From Petrosia ficiformis (lineage: Eukaryota > Porifera > Demospongiae > Haplosclerida > Petrosiidae), in assembly GCA_947044365.1 (NCBI GenBank), contig OX345643.1:2754501-2818500 (forward strand): a stretch of DNA of 64,000 bases, written 5' to 3'. The notes under the pieces are model-generated. The model ran no database searches and was not told the origin of the DNA. It worked only from the letters and a program-made list of their open reading frames with translations. A program made the translations under genes and the position numbers. This document shows, in pieces, positions 61,001 through 64,000 of the stretch (the stretch's first letter is position 1; each line of letters opens with the position of its first letter).

Positions 61001-64000
61001 ACTTTTTCCGGAAATGCTGAAAATCCCACTGGTGCTGATGATGCTGGAATGGCTAAATAGATTGATGAAAGCTTGGCCAATGCAGAGCTTTGTTATCCTT
61101 CCAAAATGCTATAACGTTAGTATCATCAGTCTACTTAAATTACATTACAATTACAATTACAATTATATATAATTATTCTTCTTAACTAACATGTATCAAT
61201 TACAATTAAAATTACAATTACACAACTTTAGCTGTAATTGTTAATTGAATACAATTACAATTGTAATTGAACCCAGGTCTGGTATGTAGTGATATCAAAA
61301 CCAAAAGCTAACAAACAAAATTGAAATGGTACCTCAGCAACAAAATAAAAAACCACTTCCAGCATAACAACCCTTCATAAGTATACATGTAACTTCTTCG
61401 TGTTTTGCTTTTATGTAAGGTTGTTTTGTGGAAGTGGTGTTTAATGTAGTTCCCAAGGTACCATCCAATTTTTTGGTTTCTGGAATTTTTTCTAGGTTGT
61501 TTTAGTTAAATATAACTATAACTAAAACGTTTTTTAGTAAGGCATTATGACTTTTAGTTAACTAAACTATAACTAAATTACAGGTCTACTGTAATAACTA
61601 TAACTAACTAAAATGGAAAATGGCCAATAATCAGCAATTTTAGTTAGTTAACTAAAACAGAATTCTTTTAGTATATAAGCCTAAAATTTTTTTAGTTAAT
61701 TAATATAATTATAACCATTATTGTAAAACTAAAGCAACATTAGTTTTTTCAGGGTCTTTAATTTTTTTTTATTATAATAATTATGTATGTGTTGAAAGTA
61801 TAAAATTATTAGCGTACATGTATGTATGTATAAACAATTTGTACAAAATTGAAATTCATTATATGTTTATACATTGTATAAATGTTCATCCTCTTCTACA
61901 GATGCCATCTTTATTGGATGAACAAATATCTCTATCTAACATCAATGAGAGAAGTATTCTTGAGATTCTTCAAGAGTCCCTAATGCATCGTCCTCAGAAA
62001 AGTAAAGAGGAGAATGAAGTGAGATACAAACTAATAGTTGATCCCTCGGAGGACAACAGCCTCATGCACTTGTTAATTACATTTGGAGTAATGGAGAGAA
62101 AAAGGACAAGAATGTATGTATGTTCTGATTTTCCTGGTGATGGACAAATCGAGAAGGTATATGACAATTATATGTGTGTTTTAATGAGCCTCAATGGACA
62201 TTGCAATTTCTTTTAGTAAATCTTCCCTACCCCTTCCTTCCCAACATCTCTTTCTGTTTTTTTTCCTCTTACTCTAGATTAATACAATTGCTGCTATTCG
62301 TCACTCTGCTACAGAAGGACACACAGTTGTTATGAGCCAGACTAACAACATACATGAGAGTTTTTATGATCTATTTAATCAAAGATTCAGACGAATACAT
62401 GTAGATCCAGATCAAGATCCTCATTGCTATGCCAACATTGCTATTGGAGCTCACTCAAAACCATGTCGAATACACAAGGATTTTGTCTGTATTGTTGTTG
62501 TACAACAGAGTGAGATTGAAGACACCCCTGCACCATTTCTGAACAGATTTGAAAAATATTATATTAGTCATGAAACTCTGTTACAAACAGCAATGAATCA
62601 TCTTCAACCTTGTGTAAGAATAATTGTACAAACAGCCAAAGTGAAGGTGAGTAAATTTGTATATGCGTGTATTCTGTATACGTACATACATTCTCTGAGT
62701 TTGTAATAATTGCTTGTCTGAATTGTACTAAATATTCCTATAATGTCAAGTATATGTATCTATGTATGTAACTCTGTTTGCAGGTCAAACAGTTCATTGA
62801 TCTAGTTGATGGAGACAAGAGTCTTTATGGTCTCAAAAAAGAAACCCTAAATTCTCTTCTTCTTTCTCTCTTGCCCCCATATGGCCACACTTACAAGGAT
62901 ACATCTCCTGGAGATCTGATTGGGGATGACATGAAACTTTGTTTTCTTCAAGAACTATTGAGAACTCTTCGAAATTCAGCTGGATTTGCAGTCCCACTGG
63001 TAAGACACAGAAGAGTATATGATTTGTTTCATTTGTACATGTCAATCACAACATTGATGAGTTATTTCCTGGTCACCAATTCCCATTTTGCCTCTTGTTT
63101 CGCCTTATACATTTTTTCTGAAAACTGAGAAAATTTGCGCATTAAATGAGTTACTAGCAATTTTCAAAAAAAGATATTGATAGGCGTTTTCTAAAGCTTT
63201 TTGGTTATGAAGTTATAGCAGTTTGTATAACTCCCTGTTACAGTTTCCCCGACCTTTAGAAGCAAATGAATACACAGAAACACACTCATCTTGTTGCAAT
63301 GCCTTATCTGGTGAAGCACAGCTTCAAATGAAGTAGTATTGACTGGTACAAAAATACATGTACATGTATAGCTACATTTCAAGTCAATTGCAATAATGCT
63401 TTGCTAATCTTGCCTCACATAGAAAATAAACGCTACATTCTAATTAATAAGGCAAAAAGAGGAATGCTGGTAGTCAATGGGAATTGAACCCAGGGCCACT
63501 GCCTTCAGCCACCAGTGCTTTCACCACTGCACTATAAAATCAGATAACCATCAGCACATCACAATCCTCTATATACTGCATTAGTGGTAGTAAAGGCTTC
63601 AGTTGTGTACCAGGTGTAACAGGTTGTTGGGTTTCAGACAAGAAAAGTCATTAGCAATGATTAATGTAGTCTTGCTATCAGATCATGATTAATGGTCACT
63701 GCACTGCAAAGCAATCATAGAGATTCTATTTTCTATATATCATAATTGTGATTGGATGTTTTCTAATACTTATGATGAGTGTTCTGCACCATGGATGCCA
63801 TTTATTCTGGGTTGTAGACCAATTAAATTTTTTGCCAAAGATTGTATTTCAAAACACAAAAGACTCACAAAAGATTTTGATTGTATGTAAATTTGTCTAA
63901 TACTAGAGCTGTAGTACCATCGATATTTACTATTGATTATCATCTCTCTTTGTTTTTATATGTTATTTTTACTCCCACTTTCCATGATCTTCTTTTCTTC
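23701..64000 (+). CDS. RNF213: RNF213-like AAA+ E3 ubiquitin ligase, paralogue B (N-terminus to end of AAA core, runs off right edge)
   Basis: A giant RNF213/mysterin-family gene. Thirty-five exons, listed separately, join in one open frame of about 3,204 codons from the ATG at 23701. Order of parts in model residues: short acidic Ser/Pro N-terminus; N-terminal arm and helical stalk (about 22-1788); AAA2 with Walker A GYAGDGKT (about 1821); AAA3 with Walker A GETGVGKT (about 2225) and Walker B VFLDEVNTS (about 2426); AAA4 with Walker A GPPGSSKT (about 2689) and Walker B VFMDEAG (about 2763); then the following AAA-like region, up to about 3204. The family has six AAA units, of which AAA3 and AAA4 hydrolyse ATP, followed by a RING-type E3 module expected beyond base 64000. 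Vertebrate members are about 5,200 residues, which fits the visible fraction. They act on lipid droplets and ubiquitylate intracellular pathogens. Stops are absent and the AAA motifs are intact, so this copy looks functional. Weak points are the exon 13 donor and possible missed micro-exons. Confidence 0.92.
25994..26347. mobile_element. MITE (cactgcaaaaacag family)
   Basis: Left end cactgcaaaaacagtttggt, right end atagccaaactctttttg. The interior matches the 15.1 kb copy, including gttcacaatgaca and its mirrored counterpart. It is bracketed by an imperfect direct repeat of about 90 bp (25800-25920 and 26358-26455). Confidence 0.65.
26456..26577 (-). pseudogene. Broken antisense copy of RNF213-like exon 2
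   Basis: About 120 nt that align base for base with part of paralogue A exon 2 (9371-9488), with few substitutions up to the middle of the match, where an in-frame stop and a small length change appear. It lies in intron 1 of paralogue B, on the opposite strand to it. It resembles paralogue A more than B: the bases for the LKEDK segment are A-like. It has no flanking splice-site match and is not expressed coding sequence. Confidence 0.8.
26577..26888. mobile_element. MITE with gccttattcatagaa ends
   Basis: Left end gccttattcatagaa, right end ttctatgaataaggc, a perfect 15 bp inverse pair. It directly abuts the broken exon 2 copy. A decayed relative is near 63410-63455. Confidence 0.6.
27494..27860 (+). 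CDS. RNF213: Paralogue B exon 2
   Basis: 367 nt, phase 1 in and phase 2 out. It encodes the conserved blocks YDTPPTVVDWELLTL, IEGNHIRIHEF and VIVLSHSDGDTLLHCMQ. The strong acceptor cttacag and donor gtaagt match paralogue A. Confidence 0.9.
28837..28934 (+). CDS. RNF213: Paralogue B exon 3
   Basis: 98 nt encoding an acidic linker (LDAVCFEPMLSEYDDIGASE...). The donor gtgaaa is weak. The frame requires this exon or an equivalent one between exons 2 and 4. It is poorly conserved against paralogue A exon 3. Confidence 0.65.
30753..30931 (+). CDS. RNF213: Paralogue B exon 4
   Basis: 179 nt encoding LFRLRDHLPHRPWFNRKPYY and the residues up to SAFFHYEKM; donor gtatgt. Its first half has an insertion relative to paralogue A exon 4. 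Confidence 0.85.
31333..31445 (+). CDS. RNF213: Paralogue B exon 5
   Basis: 113 nt ending FHKEFPFFLILAYRLNR, nearly identical to paralogue A at the 3' end. The acceptor is the second of two closely spaced AGs, chosen because it matches the length of paralogue A exon 5. Confidence 0.88.
32591..32787. repeat. Hairpin MITE, copy 2 of 3
   Basis: The arms include taaacaccacttcc and ggaagtggtgttta, with the right tail tgctttttcggttttgatat. It lies in intron 5 of paralogue B. Confidence 0.72.
33718..33837 (+). CDS. RNF213: Paralogue B exon 6
   Basis: 120 nt encoding FDTSLYKCDGLTRYTTACID and the residues that follow. Donor gtaaga, phase 2 out. Confidence 0.86.
33890..34200 (+). repeat. Polypyrimidine intron tract
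   Basis: About 300 bp of almost only C and T directly upstream of the exon 7 acceptor of paralogue B. Open reading frames across it are low-complexity artefacts. Paralogue A has a matching tract at 3376-3560. Confidence 0.8.
34211..34371 (+). CDS. RNF213: Paralogue B exon 7
   Basis: 161 nt after a roughly 300 nt pyrimidine tract. It encodes KDFDIMFDSGEETKSVFQLL and the residues that follow; donor gtgagtg. It is two codons shorter than in paralogue A. Confidence 0.87.
34440..34522 (+). CDS. RNF213: Paralogue B exon 8
   Basis: 83 nt beginning ISVHFKCLIEKL. A tandem acceptor (tttcag repeated) would allow a form two codons shorter. The upstream site gives the same length as paralogue A. Confidence 0.84.
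34606..34772 (+). CDS. RNF213: Paralogue B exon 9
   Basis: 167 nt encoding VIEDFKRGLQLSTMLKLP and ending DFIRPFSHIR. The donor gtgaag is phase 2. Confidence 0.87.
34951..35122 (+). CDS. RNF213: Paralogue B exon 10
   Basis: 172 nt encoding NMILSLESFIQSDKEQLYSM and ending EASVEGSVSGVIDE; donor gtaagt, phase 0. Confidence 0.87.
35371..35770. mobile_element. MITE of the 17 bp TIR family
   Basis: The left terminal atccctatgactgcttt and right aaagcaatcatagggat are inverse repeats, 16 of 17 matching. It lies in intron 10 of paralogue B. Confidence 0.7.
36650..37066. mobile_element. MITE of the 17 bp TIR family
   Basis: The left end has attcctatgactgcttt and the right end aaagcaatcatatcgat. An internal (TA) run occupies 36983-37019. 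It is a second copy in the same intron as the one at 35371. Confidence 0.68.
37184..38690 (-). pseudogene. DDE transposase relic (DDE_3 / Tc1-IS630-like fold)
   Basis: Read on the minus strand with several frameshifts and stops. Helix-turn-helix-like INVETARKWLRHLEFH is followed by YINGHEQDNVVECR, IFHDESIFSLNEDQ (first catalytic Asp), IMVSDFVDEQNGYL in a shifted frame, and KFHCEVNLIEQC with the catalytic Glu, ending IPEGLDSVTIENIK. This order is typical of DDE_3 endonuclease transposases in invertebrates and fungi. The gene is dead. It sits antisense in intron 10 of paralogue B. Confidence 0.75.
38854..39171 (+). CDS. RNF213: Paralogue B exon 11
   Basis: 318 nt, phase 0 at both ends. It begins GISFLDSMMELWNHKERQEG and ends MFFALYKSFKIWPIT. 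The preceding 3.7 kb intron carries two MITEs and a transposase relic. Confidence 0.9.
39190..39470 (+). repeat. TCCA/CATC-rich tandem tract
   Basis: Imperfect tetranucleotide repeats (cattcatccatctatc) fill the intron between exons 11 and 12 of paralogue B. The reading frame that continues out of exon 11 is not real coding. Confidence 0.75.
39475..39569 (+). CDS. RNF213: Paralogue B exon 12
   Basis: 95 nt encoding FLDNYLKQYHIPSGMKISDS and the residues up to NIVLER. It follows a pyrimidine-rich TCCA-repeat intron; donor gtaaga. Confidence 0.8.
39717..40020 (+). CDS. RNF213: Paralogue B exon 13 (3' end uncertain)
   Basis: It encodes KEPQNHLLKFLKSIADDYSS through PVITNKIKDTLSCVTDNEQ. Exon 14 needs phase 0, so the donor could be at 40000, 40009 or 40021. 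All three are weak GTs; 40021 was chosen because it retains the most open frame. Confidence 0.65.
40330..42153 (+). CDS. RNF213: Paralogue B exon 14 (large stalk exon)
   Basis: A 1,824 nt exon, the largest in the window, encoding 608 residues. It is helix-rich with no recognisable motif, matching the long alpha-helical stalk of the family. It opens EIIPELKGLQGTKQTLNQNL and ends ITLIRLWFSRAE before a gtttgt donor. The single uninterrupted frame makes it certain coding sequence. Confidence 0.93.
42239..42553 (+). CDS. RNF213: Paralogue B exon 15
   Basis: 315 nt, phase 0 at both ends, starting CDDTIENVANELDDILSTGE. It includes the block WTREQIGDFVRKLGFLDTEK; donor gtaagt. Confidence 0.87.
42763..42834 (+). 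CDS. RNF213: Paralogue B exon 16
   Basis: 72 nt encoding CLVHETRANTVTNSLLLLRK and AQEV. An upstream AG at 42718 would read into a stop within about 14 codons, so the downstream acceptor is used. Confidence 0.75.
42835..44779. other. Paralogue B intron 16 with dispersed repeat pieces
   Basis: No coding sequence is seen. Around 44120-44340 the sequence (gagcctagggttcagagag, ccctgaaaatggtcctg) matches the inverse of 5720-5830, and gctgatggcactg and tccttcaaggt also occur at 21585-21710, so an old dispersed repeat is present. Confidence 0.5.
44780..44902 (+). CDS. RNF213: Paralogue B exon 17
   Basis: 123 nt encoding TANKLLELFLKLHEMGNPDY and the residues up to CDAEAM. The donor gtcagt is needed to keep phase 0 with the next exon. 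Confidence 0.78.
45980..46219 (+). CDS. RNF213: Paralogue B exon 18
   Basis: 240 nt, phase 0, encoding QWTKDASILRQKYSLLLFFS followed by VPKLLHLQSLL, a hydrophobic patch I recognise as typical of RNF213 proteins. Confidence 0.87.
46279..46468 (+). CDS. RNF213: Paralogue B exon 19
   Basis: 190 nt starting NAIKEARRNLHKDSTPMQLL, followed by a basic stretch (KQRSSRKRR). The gtatgt donor gives phase 1, which joins exon 20 in frame across a 5.4 kb intron. A second gtatgt lies 12 nt downstream. Confidence 0.78.
47728..48042 (-). pseudogene. Unrecognised short ORF, probably part of a mobile element
   Basis: The inner part reads VKRKRPHQEHDTDDSETSKR and is basic, like a nuclear-localisation or nucleic-acid-binding tail. 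I do not recognise it. It lies 120 nt from a recombinase fragment on the same strand. Confidence 0.3.
48163..48414 (-). pseudogene. Tyrosine recombinase N-terminal fragment (DIRS-like)
   Basis: 83 codons containing DIVNFLAELFHKGYQYRSLN and AYRSDVSSVHDKVDGVEIGE. This is the core-binding (SAM-like) domain found in DIRS/Ngaro-type retrotransposon tyrosine recombinases. The catalytic domain with its R..H.R..Y residues is missing, so it is a relic. Confidence 0.65.
48594..48830 (-). pseudogene. Unrecognised ORF, repeat-associated
   Basis: 78 codons beginning MTAISKMLPPYCFMKGLSEE. No motif is recognised. It lies upstream of the recombinase fragment on the same strand. Confidence 0.25.
49081..49322. 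mobile_element. MITE of the 17 bp TIR family, left half only
   Basis: It starts atatatggagaaaaaatatc and includes gtggtgtccagcattcagta, matching the left halves of the other copies, but the right half and its terminal repeat are missing. Confidence 0.6.
49590..50432 (-). pseudogene. Ty3/gypsy retrotransposon gag-pol relic
   Basis: The ORF 50422-49754 carries a gag end (RDHFIRGVLSPSVQLLLMNE, LELALSLAQKQEKRS), then a stretch like the region between protease and reverse transcriptase (HHGLLIAHSISSTQRGSTLV and QVLNPSLTPVTLRK). Downstream in another frame is LNTEDLERTNVIQHRIHTGE, leading to PARLLPIRER, the usual start of gypsy reverse transcriptase. The reverse transcriptase itself, RNase H and integrase are missing. 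It is inserted antisense in intron 19 of paralogue B. Confidence 0.7.
50803..50822 (-). other. Primer-binding-site-like motif of the gypsy relic
   Basis: On the minus strand it reads gtgtcagaagtgggatac, the kind of sequence found directly after the 5' LTR in many gypsy-group elements, where a tRNA 3' end anneals. The sequence on the high-coordinate side (about 50826-51400) is therefore the likely LTR, though I could not fix its outer end. Confidence 0.5.
51780..51884 (+). repeat. (CT)n tract before exon 20
   Basis: CT-rich repeat running up to the acceptor, serving as a long polypyrimidine tract. Confidence 0.8.
51886..52115 (+). CDS. RNF213: Paralogue B exon 20
   Basis: 230 nt after a CT-repeat tract. 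It encodes DPLGMYQLHYVPDYTQSQLL, then VPEPFEVFYCHSITTQEEIS, a conserved pre-AAA block. Donor gtatgt. Confidence 0.87.
52218..52346 (+). CDS. RNF213: Paralogue B exon 21
   Basis: 129 nt, phase 0, encoding ILMSLLKHHKLSGESKNVST and VHFVETSPSVLRQLPWIVFQ. The donor gtttgg is weak but in frame. Confidence 0.82.
53506..54142 (+). CDS. RNF213: Paralogue B exon 22: AAA2 with Walker A
   Basis: 637 nt. The Walker A motif GYAGDGKT is at 53602-53625, followed by HYIRQQL. No clear Walker B follows in this unit, matching the family picture in which AAA2 binds ATP but does not hydrolyse it. Phase 1 out at gtttgt. Confidence 0.9.
54302..54464 (+). CDS. RNF213: Paralogue B exon 23
   Basis: 163 nt encoding HSFWKKHQTHPNKKVKFSED and ending KISQKLFVR. 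It joins in frame on both sides, phase 1 to phase 2. Confidence 0.83.
54546..54762 (+). CDS. RNF213: Paralogue B exon 24
   Basis: 217 nt encoding YMKRRCEFMDSHPAFNFNTG and TRQLGSTLMKTMIEEVSNFC. It lies between AAA2 and AAA3. Donor gtttga. Confidence 0.85.
54928..55040 (+). CDS. RNF213: Paralogue B exon 25
   Basis: 113 nt encoding LIYDFRDGVGSFGLISENLH and KKIGFEIHST, a linker between AAA2 and AAA3. Donor gtacat, phase 2. Confidence 0.83.
55152..55731 (+). CDS. RNF213: Paralogue B exon 26: AAA3 Walker A
   Basis: 580 nt. The Walker A motif GETGVGKT is at 55333-55356 in the context VPVIIKG...ALVEML. All key residues are present, including the Lys that in the human protein is K2426 by family knowledge. 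Donor gtaagc, phase 0. Confidence 0.93.
56388..56463 (+). CDS. RNF213: Paralogue B exon 27
   Basis: 76 nt encoding TTAHLLHAVLNAEIKSTFHK and LNVHA within AAA3. Strong acceptor and gtaaga donor. Confidence 0.83.
56538..56662 (+). CDS. RNF213: Paralogue B exon 28
   Basis: 125 nt encoding LTPSDIKKFFEPVFQQGKIF and ending KAKIKMPFVT, leading directly into the Walker B strand on the next exon. Confidence 0.85.
56810..56890 (+). CDS. RNF213: Paralogue B exon 29: AAA3 Walker B
   Basis: 81 nt encoding VFLDEVNTSTCLGLFKEIIV and DRTLDGE. FLDE is an intact Walker B with its catalytic Glu at about 56822. The run CLGLFKEI is characteristic of RNF213. Confidence 0.9.
56955..57182 (+). CDS. RNF213: Paralogue B exon 30: AAA3 sensor region
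   Basis: 228 nt encoding SIPENIFIVAACNPHRGNSM and YYVRPLHPTLEYLMWDYGCL. The Asn of AACNPHR is in the position of a sensor-1 residue and follows a beta strand. Donor gtatgt. Confidence 0.88.
57862..58751. mobile_element. MITE of the 17 bp TIR family, interrupted by a pogo/Tigger-like insert
   Basis: Left part: attcctatgattgctttg and a gtgtcatcattaatcattac block. Right part: gggaaagcaatcatacagat up to ggccataaaa. The insert occupies 57967-58507. Confidence 0.65.
57967..58507. mobile_element. pogo/Tigger-like MITE with TA duplication
   Basis: Terminal inverted repeats cagtggaacccccc and ggggttccactg are flanked by TA on both sides, the signature of Tc1/mariner/pogo transposition. Inside, several aacgg-type subrepeats (gtcacctataatataacggc and others) occur near both ends. 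It encodes no transposase. Confidence 0.72.
59100..59201 (+). CDS. RNF213: Paralogue B exon 31
   Basis: 102 nt encoding AATLADLIVESQLLMRSFAK and ending KPEDAE. The donor gtcctt is poor, so the end could shift, but phase 0 is kept. Confidence 0.75.
59262..60347 (+). CDS. RNF213: Paralogue B exon 32: AAA4 with Walker A and B
   Basis: 1,086 nt, phase 0 at both ends. The Walker A motif GPPGSSKT is at 59640-59663 (context TPLIIV...LSFNLV). The Walker B VFMDEAG is at 59862-59882. A downstream block, VSFVAISNHVLDAAKTNRAV, has Asn in the sensor-1 position, followed by RAVSLFRPG. The unit looks catalytically intact. Confidence 0.93.
61293..61482. repeat. Hairpin MITE, copy 3 of 3
   Basis: The arms include accacttccagcataacaac and gttgttttgtggaagtggt, with the left end atatcaaaaccaaaagctaa. 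It lies in intron 32 of paralogue B. Confidence 0.7.
61902..62156 (+). CDS. RNF213: Paralogue B exon 33
   Basis: 255 nt, phase 0, encoding MPSLLDEQISLSNINERSIL and YKLIVDPSEDNSLMHLLITF. It is part of the AAA unit after AAA4, with no Walker motif. Confidence 0.87.
62278..62646 (+). CDS. RNF213: Paralogue B exon 34
   Basis: 369 nt, phase 0, encoding INTIAAIRHSATEGHTVVMS, DLFNQRFRRI and APFLNRFEKYYISHETLL. The block ending PFLNRFEK is strongly conserved in RNF213 family proteins. Donor gtgagt. Confidence 0.9.
62784..62999 (+). CDS. RNF213: Paralogue B exon 35 (last exon seen in the window)
   Basis: 216 nt, phase 0, encoding VKQFIDLVDGDKSLYGLKKE and ending LRNSAGFAVPL before gtaaga. I see no further coding exon between 63000 and 64000, so the E3 module lies to the right of the window. 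Confidence 0.87.
63000..64000. other. Paralogue B intron 35 (right edge)
   Basis: No exon is recognised. It holds a decayed MITE (63410-63455), a tRNA-like repeat around gaattgaacccagg (63482), also present at 26938, and a word (aggttgttgggtttcagaca) shared with 33030. Confidence 0.45.

Noticed and set aside
60954..61172. Possible extra exon of gene B with a hydrophobic frame
   Set aside because: Exons 32 and 33 already join in phase 0. This frame has no conserved block and ends in an AATTAC repeat.

Overview
The window is animal nuclear DNA. It is AT-rich and intron-dense, with GT-AG introns, many short AT-rich inverted-repeat elements and eroded retrotransposons, and no bacterial-style operons. 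A demosponge-like or other early-branching invertebrate fits the compact introns and the kind of transposon debris, but nothing here proves the species.

Two paralogous genes, transcribed away from each other, dominate the window. Both encode proteins of the RNF213 (mysterin) family, very large AAA+ ATPase / E3 ubiquitin ligases. The minus-strand copy starts at about 17139 and runs left past base 1; eleven coding exons (about 596 codons) are visible. The plus-strand copy starts at 23701 and runs right past base 64000; 35 coding exons (about 3,204 codons) are modelled. The plus copy shows three Walker A motifs (about 53602, 55333 and 59640) and two Walker B motifs (about 56810 and 59862). This is the AAA2-AAA3-AAA4 layout of the RNF213 dynein-like core. 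The RING/E3 module should lie beyond the right edge. Nearly all shared exons keep their order and phase in the two genes, and a block near the start of each transcript is conserved. The pair therefore looks like an inverted, head-to-head duplication that included the promoter.

Region by region: 1-9534 holds minus-gene exons 2-11, with microsatellites, two hAT-like elements and a tRNA-like repeat in the introns. 9535-17078 is the large first intron of the minus gene, holding a retroelement relic (9.8-10.8 kb), a long terminal-inverted-repeat element (11.4-13.1 kb) and a three-level nest of MITEs (13.1-14.4 kb). 17140-23700 is the intergenic space between the two starts and is full of palindromic and inverted-repeat elements. 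23765-27493 is intron 1 of the plus gene and contains a broken antisense copy of exon 2, closer to the minus gene's exon than to its own. 27494-62999 holds plus-gene exons 2-35. Their introns carry a DDE transposase relic (37.2-38.7 kb), a DIRS-like recombinase fragment (48.2-48.4 kb), a Ty3/gypsy relic (49.6-50.8 kb) and a pogo/Tigger-like element (58.0-58.5 kb).

In vertebrates RNF213 acts in lipid-droplet biology and cell-autonomous defence, coating bacteria with ubiquitin and restricting viruses and parasites. A duplicated, diverging pair in an invertebrate suggests the same kind of role, but that is inference from the family.
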